NCBI GenBank assembly: GCA_963812415.1
Contig: CAWEVH010000006.1
Span: forward strand, 124,001 to 188,000
DNA: 64,000 bases
Direction of reading: 5' to 3'
Source of the DNA: JACVRW01 sp963812415
Lineage (GTDB): Bacteria; Actinomycetota; Thermoleophilia; Solirubrobacterales; Thermoleophilaceae
Shown here: one piece after another, positions 28,927 to 38,097 of the stretch
Numbering within the stretch: position 1 is the stretch's first letter
Layout of the letters: every line of letters begins with the position of its first letter
Translations under genes and position numbers: made by a program
The notes under the pieces: model-generated
Databases searched by the model: none
What the model saw: the letters and a program-made list of their open reading frames with translations, nothing else
Told to the model about the DNA's origin: nothing

Positions 28927-30340
28927 ATGGCCGTCCAGTCCGTTTCCCCCGCCGGTCCCGACACGCTCGACGAGCTGCGCGTCCGCCTGGCGGGCGAGCT
29001 GATCACGCCCGACCACAACGAGTACGAGAGCGCCCGCCGGGTGTGGAACGGCATGATCGACAGGCGGCCGTCCGCGATCGCGCGCTGCCGTGACGCCGAG
29101 GACGTGGCCCTCGCCGTGCGCTTCGCCGCCGCGCACGGGCTGCCGCTGGCGGTGCGCGGCGGCGGGCACAACGTGGCGGGAACGGCCGCCTGCGACGACG
29201 GCCTCGTGGTCGACCTCTCCCCGATGCGGACCGTCCGCCTCGACCCCGCCGGCCACACCGTGCACGTGCAGGGCGGCGCGACCTGGGCCGACGTCGACCG
29301 CGTGACCGCGCCGCTGGGCCTGGCAACGACCGGCGGGGTCGTGTCGGAGACCGGCGTGGCCGGGCTCGCGCTCAGCGGTGGCGTGTCGCACCAGCGCCGC
29401 CGCGACGGCATGACGGTCGACAACCTCGTCTCCGCCGAGCTGGTCCTGGCCGACGGGCGCCGCGTGCGCGCGAGCGCCGGCGAGCACGCCGACCTGTACT
29501 GGGCGCTCCGCGGCGGCGGCGGCAACTTCGGCGTCGTCACCTCGTTCGAGCTGCGCCTGCACGAGCTCGGCCCCGAGGTGTACGGGCTGAACGTCGCCTA
29601 CCCGATCGAGGACGCGGCGCGCGTGCTCAGCGGCTGGCGTGACGCCGTGGCGGATGCGCCGGACGAGCTGTCCACCGCGGGCCTGATCTGGTCGCTGCCC
29701 GAGATCGACGTGCTTCCCGAGGAGCTGCGCGGCAAGCCGTACGTGGGCGTTGCCGGCATGTGGGCGGGCGACCCCGCCGAGGGCGAGCGCGCCACGCGGG
29801 CGCTGCGCGAGCTGGCGACTCCGCTGCTGGACATGAGCGCCCCCGTCGACTACCTCGAGTTTCAGGGCTCGCTGGACCCGTTCTTCCCCGCGGGCCGGCG
29901 CTACTACTGGAAGGCGCTCTACCTCGACGGCCTCTCGGACGCCGCGATCGACACCACCGTGGACTGGTCGGAGCGGCGTCCCGTCGAACGACACGCTCGT
30001 GATCATCCGCCACTGCGGCGGCGCGATCAGCCGGGTGGGCGCCGACGAGACCGCCTTCGGCGACCGCAGCTCGGAGTGGATGCTCAGCATCGACTCGACC
30101 TGGCACGACCCGGCCGACGACGACACGAACATCGGCTGGACGCGTGCGTTCTGGGACGCCGGCGAGCGCTTCTCGCAGGGCAAGACCTACTTCAACTTCC
30201 CCGGCCTGCTCGAGGACGGGGAGGCGGCCGTGCGCGCGAGCTACGGCGACGGCCACGACCGGCTCGCACGGATCAAGGCCGCCTACGACCCGGAGAACGT
30301 CTTCCAGCTCAACCAGAACATCCGCCCCGCGGCCGCGTAG
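28927..30340 (+). CDS. FAD-binding oxidoreductase with BBE domain
   Basis: About 470 residues with one frame change near 29985. PCMH fold marks: RGGGHNVAGTAACDDGLVVDLS, where His can hold FAD covalently, TTGGVVSETGVAGLALSGGVS, and DLYWALRGGGGNFGVVTSFEL. The C-terminal BBE motif reads YDPENVFQLNQNIRP. The loop Cys used for a second covalent bond is absent. GAAGGAG lies 6 bases before ATG 28927. It follows the large BTAD regulator and precedes an MFS exporter by 10 bases, suggesting a small oxidation-plus-export unit under that regulator. It is not closely similar to the 17.3-kb oxidase. Confidence 0.85.
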
Positions 30341-30350
30341 GGAGCCAGGG

Positions 30351-31559
30351 GTGCCCGGTCAGCGGGACGTTCGCCTGGTCGCGGGCGCGGTCGGCCTCTC
30401 GGCGCTCGGCGACTTCCTGCTCTGGGTGCCCCTGACGCTCCACCTCCACGCGATCACGGACTCGGGGCTCGCGTTGGCGGCGCTGTTCGTCGCGCTGTGG
30501 GCCCCGGTGGTCGTGCTGGCGCCGGTGGCCGGCCTCCTGGTCGATCGGCTCGAGGCTCGCGCAGTCCTGCTCGTGACCTCGCTCGGCCAGGCGGCGATCG
30601 CGGCGTCGCTCGCTCTGGCGCTCGACTCCGTCGCGGCCATCCTGGTGCTGGCCGCGCTGCTCGGCGCGGGCTTCGCGGTGGCGCAGCCCGCCGAGTTCGC
30701 CCTGCTGCCGGTGATCGCCGGGCGCGAGCGCCTGACCGAGGTCAACGGCCTCGTCGAGTCGGCCCGCTACGCCGGCATGACCGCCGGGCCCGTGCTGGGC
30801 GGTGTGCTGGCCGGGCTCGGCGGCACCGGTACGGCCATGCTCGTGAACGCCGGGACGTTCGCCGCGGTCGCGGCCGCAGCGCTGCTCCTCCGCGCCCGTC
30901 GCCTCCCAGCCGAGAGGCGCCCGAGCGACCGTGCCCGCGACGGCGTCGTCCACCTTTTCCGTGAACGCACGCTCGGACTGGTGACCGGCGTGATCTTCGT
31001 GTCGCTCCTGTTCATGACCGCCGCCGTGACCGCCGAGGTCTTCTTCCTCAAGGAGGACCTCGAGGTCTCGGGGACCGCCTACGGCCTGCTGTTCGCGCCC
31101 TGGATGATCGGCATGGCGCTTGGCGCGCTCGTGGTCGCCCCCAGGGTCCCCGCGACGGTGCTCGCGCCGGCGGTCCTGGCGGCAGTGGCCGTGCAGGGCG
31201 CGGGGCTCGCTCTCCCCACCGCCGTGCTCTCGGTTGCCCTCTGCGCCTCGATGTGGCTGATCGGAGGGCTGGGACACGGGACGAAGAACGTGCTGGCCCG
31301 CACCCTGATCCAGGAGCGCGTCCCCGACCGCCTCCACGGCCGCGCGTTCGCCGCCTACAACGGGCTTCGAAACGGCGCCGAGCTTGTGGCGCTCGCCGGT
31401 GGCGGGCTGCTGGTCGCGGCCGCCGGCGGCCGCGTGACCCTCGCGCTGGCCGGAGCCATCCCGGTCCTCGCCGCCCTGGCCGGCCTCGCGCTCGAGGCCG
31501 CCGCTCCGCGCCGCATTTCACCCGCTCCGGGTGAGGAATTGGCGCGCCCCGCGACTTAG
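30351..31559 (+). CDS. MFS transporter (exporter-like)
   Basis: About 402 residues and 11-12 hydrophobic helices from FLLWVPLTLHLHAI to ALAGLALEA. The MFS signature between helices 2 and 3 is GLLVDRLEARAVLL, and helix 5 reads SARYAGMTAGPVLGGVLAG. This subfamily (enterobactin-exporter/MFS_3-like) usually exports drugs or siderophores. I chose GTG 30351 because AGGGAG lies 7 bases before it and 10 bases after the oxidase stop. The gene runs into the palindrome at 31518-31534, which is inside its last codons but serves the next gene. Confidence 0.85.
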   Translation: MPGQRDVRLVAGAVGLSALGDFLLWVPLTLHLHAITDSGLALAALFVALWAPVVVLAPVAGLLVDRLEARAVLLVTSLGQAAIAASLALALDSVAAILVLAALLGAGFAVAQPAEFALLPVIAGRERLTEVNGLVESARYAGMTAGPVLGGVLAGLGGTGTAMLVNAGTFAAVAAAALLLRARRLPAERRPSDRARDGVVHLFRERTLGLVTGVIFVSLLFMTAAVTAEVFFLKEDLEVSGTAYGLLFAPWMIGMALGALVVAPRVPATVLAPAVLAAVAVQGAGLALPTAVLSVALCASMWLIGGLGHGTKNVLARTLIQERVPDRLHGRAFAAYNGLRNGAELVALAGGGLLVAAAGGRVTLALAGAIPVLAALAGLALEAAAPRRISPAPGEELARPAT

Positions 31560-31562
31560 CAT
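31518..31562 (+). promoter_or_regulatory. 17-bp palindrome plus -10 box, promoter of the DUF6325-like operon
   Basis: TCACCCG-CTC-CGGGTGA at 31518-31534 is followed 22 bases later by TAGCAT (31557-31562), and ATG comes 7 bases after that, which suggests a leaderless transcript. The palindrome centre is about 44 bases before the start codon, where class II activators sit. Two more copies with the same arms occur at 34234 and 38126. Confidence 0.65.
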
Positions 31563-31569
31563 CCCCGGC

Positions 31570-32016
31570 ATGGATGCCCACGGTGAAGAATTCGGTCCTG
31601 TTGACATCGTGGTGATCGGCTATCCGGCCGATGCGCCGATGACGGGCGAGGCCGTTCCGCTGCTGCTCGATCTGGTCGAACGCGGGATCATCCGCGTGCT
31701 CGACGCCCTGTTCGTCGTGAAGAACGCCGACGGCACGTTCTCGGGATTCGAGGCGGTCGGCCTCGACGAGAAGGGCGTCGGCGACCTTCGAGAGTTCGAG
31801 GGCGCGTCGTCGGGCCTGCTGGGCGACGAGGACGCGGCCACCGCGGCCGAGGCGCTCGAGCCCGGCAGCGCCGCGGTGCTGCTCGTCTACGAGAACCGCT
31901 GGGCGGCGCCGTTCGCCGCCGCCGTCCGCCGCAATGGCGGAGTGCTGATCGACAACCAGCGCATTCCCGCCCAGGACCTCATGGATGCCCTCGACGCGGT
32001 CGAAGCGACCGCCTGA
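31570..32016 (+). CDS. DUF6325-like protein
   Basis: 148 residues. It opens FGPVDIVVIGYPADAPMTGEAV, has LDALFVVKNADGTFSGFEAVGL in the middle and ends in a short helix after QRIPAQDLMDAL. No membrane segment. It belongs to the actinobacterial DUF6325/DUF1269-like group that usually precedes a SHOCT protein. It is paralogous to the gene at 32330 (shared RVLDgLFVgvdaDtG pattern). The start ATG 31570 has no ribosome site, consistent with the leaderless promoter. Function unknown; gene company suggests a general stress role. Confidence 0.75.
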   Translation: MDAHGEEFGPVDIVVIGYPADAPMTGEAVPLLLDLVERGIIRVLDALFVVKNADGTFSGFEAVGLDEKGVGDLREFEGASSGLLGDEDAATAAEALEPGSAAVLLVYENRWAAPFAAAVRRNGGVLIDNQRIPAQDLMDALDAVEATA

Positions 32017-32034
32017 CGAGAAAAGGACGATCCG

Positions 32035-32307
32035 ATGCCAGGACTACTTCGCGGCATGGCCCGCACCGCCGTCATCGCCGGCACGGCGACCTCCGTCTCG
32101 AATCGCGTCAGCCGCCGCCAGGCGCAGCGCTGGTCGGAGCAAGACGCGCAGCCGCAGTACGAGCAGCCTCCGCCCGCCGCGCCGCCGCCCGCGGCGCCGG
32201 CCGAGGATCGCGTGGAGAAGCTCAAGGAGCTCGCCTCGCTGAAGGACCAGGGGGTCCTGACCGAGGCCGAGTTCGCGGCCGAGAAGGCGCGCATCCTCCA
32301 GAGCTGA
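32035..32307 (+). CDS. SHOCT domain protein
   Basis: 90 residues. A short hydrophobic N-terminal part (MARTAVIAGTATSVS) is followed by a Pro/Ala linker. The last 35 or so residues are a clean SHOCT domain: EKLKELASLKDQGVLTEAEF, then AAEKARIL. SHOCT is a short oligomerisation or peptide-binding tail found in stress and envelope proteins. AAAAGGA precedes ATG 32035 by 7 bases. Middle gene of the three-gene unit 31570-32821. Confidence 0.85.
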   Translation: MPGLLRGMARTAVIAGTATSVSNRVSRRQAQRWSEQDAQPQYEQPPPAAPPPAAPAEDRVEKLKELASLKDQGVLTEAEFAAEKARILQS

Positions 32308-32329
32308 GCCCGCAGGAGGCCAGGCGGAC

Positions 32330-32821
32330 GTGAGCGGTCCGCGACAGCTGCTCGTCTACGAGTTCGGCCCCGACGCCGAGTACGAGGGCCGGCTCCTGGG
32401 CGCGCTCGAGCGCATCGAGGGCGAGGCGTCGTCCCGCGTGCTCGACGGCCTGTTCGTGGGAGTCGACGCCGACACGGGCGCGCTCGAGGCGATCGACCTC
32501 CGCTCCGGCGGGCCTTCGCAAGCCGTCGCGCGGCTGCTCACCTTCAGGCTCGACCCGAGCGCCCGCCGGCGGGCCACGGAGCGGGCGCTCGGCGACTCGG
32601 GCTCCGTCCCCGCCGCGACGCTGCGCGAGCTCGCCGGCGCGCTCGAACCGGGGGGCGCCCTGGTGGCGCTGCTCGTCGAGCGGGTCGAGAGCAACGAGCT
32701 CGACGAGGCCGTGAGCCACAGCGGCGGCTGGGCGCTCGGCGCGAGCAGCGTCGAGGCCGCGAGCCTGGCGGAGATCGCGCCCGAGCTCGCGACGCTCGTC
32801 AGTAGCCGACGCCGGTCTTGA
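32330..32821 (+). CDS. DUF6325-like paralog
   Basis: 163 residues starting at GTG 32330. The central strand-turn pattern RVLDGLFVGVDADTGALEAIDL parallels that of the 31570 gene, and both have a later VxLLVERVE/VLLVYENR strand. The two proteins probably arose by duplication and may form a heterodimer. Its last 23 bases overlap the end of the convergent gadB. Function unknown. Confidence 0.65.
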   Translation: MSGPRQLLVYEFGPDAEYEGRLLGALERIEGEASSRVLDGLFVGVDADTGALEAIDLRSGGPSQAVARLLTFRLDPSARRRATERALGDSGSVPAATLRELAGALEPGGALVALLVERVESNELDEAVSHSGGWALGASSVEAASLAEIAPELATLVSSRRRS

Positions 32822-34196
32822 CCCGCCGGCGGTCGCGCTCGTGCAGGCCGCCCTTCTGGTTGAGGGTCTCGCAGGCCTCGGCGATGTCGTCCGCGAGCTT
32901 CGTCGCGAGCGTGTGGCCGAGCGTGAGCTTCACGAGCGCGCGCATGATCCTCACGTGGTCGGCGTTCGGCGGCAGCGTGTATGCGGGGACCATCCAGCCT
33001 CGCTCCGCCGCGAGCTGTGAGGCGACGTCGAACTCGTCGTAGTCGCGCTCGCCGTCGAGCTGGAAGGCAACCAGCGGGAGCTGCTCCGCGTTCGGGTCGC
33101 CGACTGTCCTGAGCTCGTCGATCCCCTCGATCCGCGCGGCGAGCGCGCGCGTGTTCGCCTGCATCGTCTCCATGATGTAGCGATAACCCTCGCGCCCGAA
33201 GCGGACGAAGTTGTAGTACTGGGCGAGCACCATGGCGGAGCCGGTCGAGAAGTTGAGCGTGAACGTCGCGTCCGTCTTGCCGAGGTAGTTCTCGTAGAAG
33301 ACGAGGTCCTCGGCCAGGTCGCTCTTCTCCCGGAACACCAGCCAGCCGATGCCGGGATAGACGAGCCCGTACTTGTGGCCCGACACGTTGATCGAGCGCA
33401 CCTGCTCGAGGCGGAAGTCCCACTCGGCGTCGGGGTAGAGGAAGGGCCACACGAAGCCGCCGCTCGCGCCATCCACGTGGAGCGGCACGTCGAGGCCCTT
33501 CTCGTCCCTCAGCCGGATCAGCAGGTTGTTGATCCCGACGATGTCGTCCGCGTGGCCCGTGAACGTCGTGCCGAGCACGGCGGCCACGCCGATCGTGTTC
33601 TCGTCCACGTGAGGCTCAACGTCCTCCGGCCCGATCGTGTACTTGTCGGGCTGCAGCGGGATGATCCGTGGCTCGACATCGAAGTAGCGGCAGAACTTCT
33701 CCCAGACCACGTGCACGTCGCCGCCGAACACGAGGTTCGGCCGGGCGGTGTCCTTGCCGGCCGCCTCGCGCCGCTCGCGCCACTTCCACTTGAGCGACAG
33801 TGCGCCCAGCATGATCGCCTCCGACGATCCCTGGGTCCTCGCCCCGGTCGTCTCGCCCGGCGCGTGGAAGAGGTCGGCGAGCATGCGGATGCAGCGCTGC
33901 TCGATCTCGGCGGTCTGCGGGTACTCGGCGTGATCGATGAAGTTCCGGTGCAGGTTCATCTCGATCACCTTGCGCGCCTCGGGCTCCATCCAGGTGGTCA
34001 CGAAGGTCGCCAGGTTCCGCATCGGGATCCCGTCCAGCACGAGCTCCTCGCCGAGGAGGCGCATGGCGTCGACCGCGCGCATCCCGTGCTCGGGCAGCTG
34101 GTTGTCCGGCGCCGGCTCGAGCAGGAAGCGGTTGCCGTATTGCGCGGCCAGGGTTTCGAGTTGCTCGCTGAGCGCTATCTCTTCGTGCGTCGCCAT
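32799..34196 (-). CDS. gadB: Glutamate decarboxylase
   Basis: 465 residues, the usual length. This PLP enzyme converts glutamate to GABA and CO2, consuming a proton in acid resistance. Marks: HRNFIDHAEYPQTAEIEQRC, TQGSSEAIMLGALSLKWKW, PLHVDGASGGF with the PLP-contacting Asp, and SINVSGHKYGLVYPG, whose Lys binds PLP. The C-terminal HxxxH-type tail of some GADs is absent. No glutamate/GABA antiporter lies nearby. Its promoter shares the palindrome at 34234-34250 with the divergent transporter gene. Confidence 0.95.
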   Translation of the reverse strand: MATHEEIALSEQLETLAAQYGNRFLLEPAPDNQLPEHGMRAVDAMRLLGEELVLDGIPMRNLATFVTTWMEPEARKVIEMNLHRNFIDHAEYPQTAEIEQRCIRMLADLFHAPGETTGARTQGSSEAIMLGALSLKWKWRERREAAGKDTARPNLVFGGDVHVVWEKFCRYFDVEPRIIPLQPDKYTIGPEDVEPHVDENTIGVAAVLGTTFTGHADDIVGINNLLIRLRDEKGLDVPLHVDGASGGFVWPFLYPDAEWDFRLEQVRSINVSGHKYGLVYPGIGWLVFREKSDLAEDLVFYENYLGKTDATFTLNFSTGSAMVLAQYYNFVRFGREGYRYIMETMQANTRALAARIEGIDELRTVGDPNAEQLPLVAFQLDGERDYDEFDVASQLAAERGWMVPAYTLPPNADHVRIMRALVKLTLGHTLATKLADDIAEACETLNQKGGLHERDRRRVKTGVGY

Positions 34197-34205
34197 GGTG
34201 GTGCG

Positions 34206-34277
34206 AGCCTACGGGGCGGGCCACAGGCCCACATCACCCGCATCGGGTGAGGCTCCGCCCGGAGCGCGGGATACGCT
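34206..34277. promoter_or_regulatory. Bidirectional promoter with the shared 17-bp palindrome
   Basis: TCACCCG-CAT-CGGGTGA at 34234-34250. Rightward, TACGCT (34272-34277) lies 21 bases away and is followed 6 bases later by the GTG of the AI-2E family gene. Leftward, TAGGCT (complement of 34206-34211) lies 22 bases away, 9 bases before the gadB ATG. The near-equal spacing on both sides argues for one symmetric activator or repressor serving both genes. Confidence 0.7.
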
Positions 34278-34283
34278 CGGGGC

Positions 34284-35459
34284 GTGATCTGGCGTCGCGA
34301 TCAGGGCCGGCAGCGTCGCGGTGGGCCTAGGCCGGACGAGCCGATCGAGGTCGACGTCAGGGGTCTCAGCGGCGTCTTCGCCGCGCCGACCTGGCTGAGG
34401 GACGTCGGGATCACCGCCTGGCTGCTCGTGGGGGCGACGCTGCTGATCGCGGGCGCCGTGTGGCTGCTGTCGCTGACGAACACGATCGTGATGCCGCTGA
34501 TCGCCGCCGGAATCGTCGCCGCGGTGGCCTCTCCGCTGGTGAGCTGGCTGGCGCAGCACCGGATCCCCCGCGGCGCCGGCGCCGGCCTCCTGATGCTCGC
34601 GATCATCGCCGTCGTGATCGCGATGGTCGTGATCATCGTCGCGGGCATCGGCAGCCAGACATCCGACATCAGCGGCCACCTGAAGGACGCGGCGAACACG
34701 ATCCAGGGTTGGCTGCATGACCTGGGCGTCGACCAGAGCAAGGCCGAGGCCGCGAACAAGGACGCCAGCGACTCGCTCAGCAGCATCCTGCCGACGCTGC
34801 TGCACGGCGTGGAGGAGGGCATCGTGGGCCTCTCCTCGCTCGTCTTCTTCCTGTCGCTCACCGCGCTCAGCCTGTTCTTCCTGCTGAAGGACGGCCCACA
34901 GATCCGTGCCTGGTCGGAGCGGCACTGGGGCGTGCCCGAGCCGGTGGCGCACGTGGTCAGCGAGCGCACGCTGGGCGCGCTGCGCGGCTACTTCCTCGGC
35001 GTGACGGTGGTCGCCGGCTTCAACGCGCTCGTCGTGGGGATCGGCGCCCTCGTGCTCGGCGTGCCGCTGGCGGGCACGATCGCGATCGTGACGTTCGTCG
35101 GCGCCTACATCCCCTACCTGGGCGCGTGGTCGGCCGGAGCCTTCAGCGTGGTGATCGCGCTCGGCGGCGCAGGCACCGAGGCCGCCATCGGCATGATCGT
35201 GCTGCAACTGCTGGCCAACGGGATCCTCCAGCAGCTGATCCAGCCGATCGCCTACGGAGCCGCGCTCGGCATCCACCCGCTGGCGGTGCTCGTGGTCACG
35301 ATCGGCGGCGGCGCGCTGTTCGGCGCGGTGGGGCTCATCCTCGCCGCTCCGGTCACGTCCGCCGTCGTGCGCATCAGCGCGGACCTGGCCAAGGCGAGGG
35401 CCAAGGAGGCGTCCGAGGAGGTCCCCTCACCCGGCGACCCGGCGCCCAGCACAACGTGA
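34284..35459 (+). CDS. AI-2E family (PerM-like) transporter
   Basis: 391 residues with about 8 membrane helices: WLLVGATLLIAGAVWLL, VMPLIAAGIVAAVASPLVSWL and so on, ending IHPLAVLVVTIGGGALFGAVGLILAAPVTS, the family's conserved C-terminal signature. A soluble helical loop (residues about 130-185) is typical. Members export small molecules or act in osmotic tolerance (for example Na+/H+ exchange in some), and autoinducer-2 transport is proven for few. The GTG start is leaderless; the stop overlaps the next GTG. Confidence 0.9.
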   Translation: MIWRRDQGRQRRGGPRPDEPIEVDVRGLSGVFAAPTWLRDVGITAWLLVGATLLIAGAVWLLSLTNTIVMPLIAAGIVAAVASPLVSWLAQHRIPRGAGAGLLMLAIIAVVIAMVVIIVAGIGSQTSDISGHLKDAANTIQGWLHDLGVDQSKAEAANKDASDSLSSILPTLLHGVEEGIVGLSSLVFFLSLTALSLFFLLKDGPQIRAWSERHWGVPEPVAHVVSERTLGALRGYFLGVTVVAGFNALVVGIGALVLGVPLAGTIAIVTFVGAYIPYLGAWSAGAFSVVIALGGAGTEAAIGMIVLQLLANGILQQLIQPIAYGAALGIHPLAVLVVTIGGGALFGAVGLILAAPVTSAVVRISADLAKARAKEASEEVPSPGDPAPSTT

Positions 35460-37519
35460 GCGGCTCACCCGCGGCATACGGGCAGGGGCTCGGCTGGGAG
35501 CCGGCGAAGCCACGGCTGAGGCCGCTGCCGCTGCTCGTCTCCTGGATCGTCGCCGGCGGCGCTGTGTTCGTCGCCTCGCTCGTGGTACCGGGGTTCGAGC
35601 TCGACGAGGGCGGGCGCGGCGTTCGTCGTGGCGGCGCTCGTGGCGGTATTCAACGCCGTGCTGCCGCCGCTGATCGCGGCGCTCCGGCTCCCCTTCACCC
35701 TCGCCCTCGGCTTCGTACTCGTCCTGCTCGTGGACGCCCTGGCGCTCGTGCTGGCGGACGAGCTGGTGCCGAGCTTCGGTCAGGTCGACTCGTTCGGCAT
35801 CGCCCTGCTCGCCGCGCTCGTGATGGCCGCGGTGTCGATCATCCTGCAGGTGATCCTCGGGACGAACGACGACGACGAGAGCACGCTCCGGATCGTGCGG
35901 CGCGTCGCCGGGCGCCAGGGGGTCGTCGACGAGAGCCGGGCGCCGGGGATCATCTTCCTCGAGATCGACGGCCTCGCACTGCCGGTGCTGCGGCGCGCCA
36001 TGCAGAGCGGCAGCGCCCCGACGATGGCACGCTGGATGGTCGACGGCGACTACCGCCTGAGCGAGTGGGAGACCGACCTCTCCTCCCAGACGGGCGCAAG
36101 CCAGGCCGGCATCCTGCTCGGCTCGAACGAGGACATCCCCGCCTTCCGCTGGGTCGAGAAGGAGAGCGCGACCATGATGGTCTGCTCCTCGCCGGAGCAC
36201 TGCGCGGAGATCGAGCGGCGCCATTCGAGCGGCGGCGGTCTGCTGGCGGACGGCGGCGCCAGCCGCGGCAACCTGCTCTCCGGCGACGCCGAGGAGACGA
36301 TCCTGACCGTCAGCCGGATGGAGGCGGAGAAGGGGGCGAACCCCGGCTACCGCGCGTTCTTCGCGGACGGCGTGAACGTGACCCAGGCGCTCGTCCTGTT
36401 CTTCTGGGAGGTGCTGCTCGAGTGGACGGCCGCCGCGCGCGCGAAGCGCCGCGACGTCCAGCCGCGCGGTCACCGCGGCGGCGGCTACCCGTTCCTGCGC
36501 GGCGCGCTCTGCGTGATCGTCCGCAACGCGATCGTGCACGGGGTCCTGACGGACATGATGCGCGGCCGGCCGGCGGTCTACGCGACCTTCTCGAGCTACG
36601 ACGAGGTGGCCCACCACTCGGGGCTCGAGCGGGCGGACACCCTCGAGGCGCTGCGCAAGCTCGACCAGCAGTTCGGCCGCATCGAGCGCGCCCGCCAGCT
36701 ACGCCCCGCGGCCCTACGAGATCGTCGTGCTCTCCGATCACGGGCAGACGCAGGGCGCCACCTTCAAGCAGCGCAACGGCTACGGGCTCGACGAGCTCGT
36801 GGAGCGCTCGCTCACAGACGCCACGGTCACCGCCTACAGCGGCGGCGACGAGCAGCAGGCGATGGTCGGCCACGCCGTGAACGAGGCGACCGGCCAGAAG
36901 CCGCGGAAGCCGGCCAAGAACGACGTGTCCGGGCGTGAGGCGGTGGTGCTCGGATCTGGGAACCTCGGCCTGATCTACCTGATGGGCGAGCCGCGCCGGC
37001 TGACGCTCGAGGAGATCGACGAGCGCCACCCGAAGCTGATCCCGGCGCTGCGCGAGCACCCGCACGTCGGCTGGCTCCTGGTGCGCTCGGCGCGGCGCGG
37101 GCCGCTCGCGCTCGGCCCGGCCGGGGACGCGCGAGCTCGCGAGCGGCGCGGTCGAGGGCGAGGATCCGCTCGCACCCTTCTCCGCCGGCGCCGCGCGCCA
37201 CCTGCTCCGCAGCGACGGCTTCGAGCACGTGGCGGACATCATGGTGGGCAGCTTCTACGACCCCGAGCTGGAGGAGGGCTGCGCGTTCGAGGAGCTGATC
37301 TCGTTCCACGGCGGGATCGGCGGGCCGCAGACGCGGGCGTTCATCCTGCACCCCTCGCGGCTGGCGCTGCCCGCCGAGCCGCTCGTGGGCGCGGCCGCCG
37401 TCCACGAGCTCCTCAAGGGCTGGCGGCGGAGCCTTGCGAACGGTCCGGGTCTTCCGGCGCCAGCAGCATCAGCGAGCCCACCAGGAAGCACAGCGCCCCG
37501 AGCGCGGTCGTCCAGTTAG
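35456..37519 (+). CDS. Holin-like membrane domain fused to type I phosphodiesterase/nucleotide pyrophosphatase
   Basis: GTG 35456 overlaps the preceding TGA. Frame changes near 35610, 36700 and 37120 are needed. Residues 1-140 hold four hydrophobic helices of the phage-holin_4-like class (PLPLLVSWIVAGGAVFVASLVVPG, then LGFVLVLLVDALALVLADELV). The rest is an alkaline-phosphatase-superfamily domain. IIFLEIDGLALPVLRRAMQSG carries the metal Asp, and LSSQTGASQAGILLGSNEDIP carries the nucleophile region (Ser/Thr). YATFSSYDEVAHHSG and VVLSDHGQTQG give Asp and His ligands. It likely hydrolyses a phosphodiester at the membrane. The last 30 or so residues overlap the convergent gene and may be frameshifted tail. 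Confidence 0.8.
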
Positions 37520-38087
37520 CGGCGGCGAGATCGAGGATCGAGCCGGTGGACGGCACGACGAAGGACGCCACCGCCGACACGCCGAAGAGCACGCACCCGA
37601 GCAGGTTGATGGCGGCCATCGTCCAGTCCCGGTCGCGCGTGGCCGGCCGAAGTCGCCCGCCGCTCGCCACCTGGTAGGCGAGCACCCCGGACACGAGGAA
37701 GCACGCCGAGCCGAACACATCCGGAGCCCACACGAGCTTGTTGGTCTGCTCGCTCGAGAGGCCGTCCAGCATCGCCGTGAAGGTGCTGACGTTGAAGAAA
37801 AGCGTGCCGAGGAACTGCACGGCCGCGCTCCACCACGACGGGTCGGACGCCCAGCGCCCCAGTCGCACCGTGCTCTCGCGCGCCTCGAGTAGGGCGGCGA
37901 AGGTGAAGAAGATCGAGCCGGCGAAGAACACCGCCGCATCCGCCCCCGGGCCCACGAGCTGCGCGAAGCCCGGGAACGGGCCCACCAGGAAGCACGTCGA
38001 TCCGATGGCGAATCCGATCGCGATCGAGCGGTCCCAGAGCGCGCGCGTCTCTGGCCGGGGAGCAAAGGCCAGTGCGTGACCGATCAC
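37413..38087 (-). CDS. YrhK-like integral membrane protein
   Basis: About 224 residues with six or so hydrophobic helices. WTTALGALCFLVGSLMLL near the C-terminus and the repeated F.GS.CFLVG units match YrhK-type domains (repeated SxxFxxGS packing). It may be a stress-related membrane protein; no transport motif is seen. I chose GTG 38085-38087 (VIGHALAF) because the longer frame would start inside the conserved palindrome at 38126. This start gives the same palindrome-to--10-to-start spacing as gadB (TCTGCT 22 bases after the palindrome). It is divergent from the GH15 gene. Confidence 0.7.
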   Translation of the reverse strand: MIGHALAFAPRPETRALWDRSIAIGFAIGSTCFLVGPFPGFAQLVGPGADAAVFFAGSIFFTFAALLEARESTVRLGRWASDPSWWSAAVQFLGTLFFNVSTFTAMLDGLSSEQTNKLVWAPDVFGSACFLVSGVLAYQVASGGRLRPATRDRDWTMAAINLLGCVLFGVSAVASFVVPSTGSILDLAAANWTTALGALCFLVGSLMLLAPEDPDRSQGSAASP

Positions 38088-38097
38088 CTCGACGCGA

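Noticed and set aside
35456..35900. Phage holin as sign of a prophage
   Set aside because: The holin-like helices are fused to a phosphodiesterase and sit in a cellular operon; there are no other phage genes.
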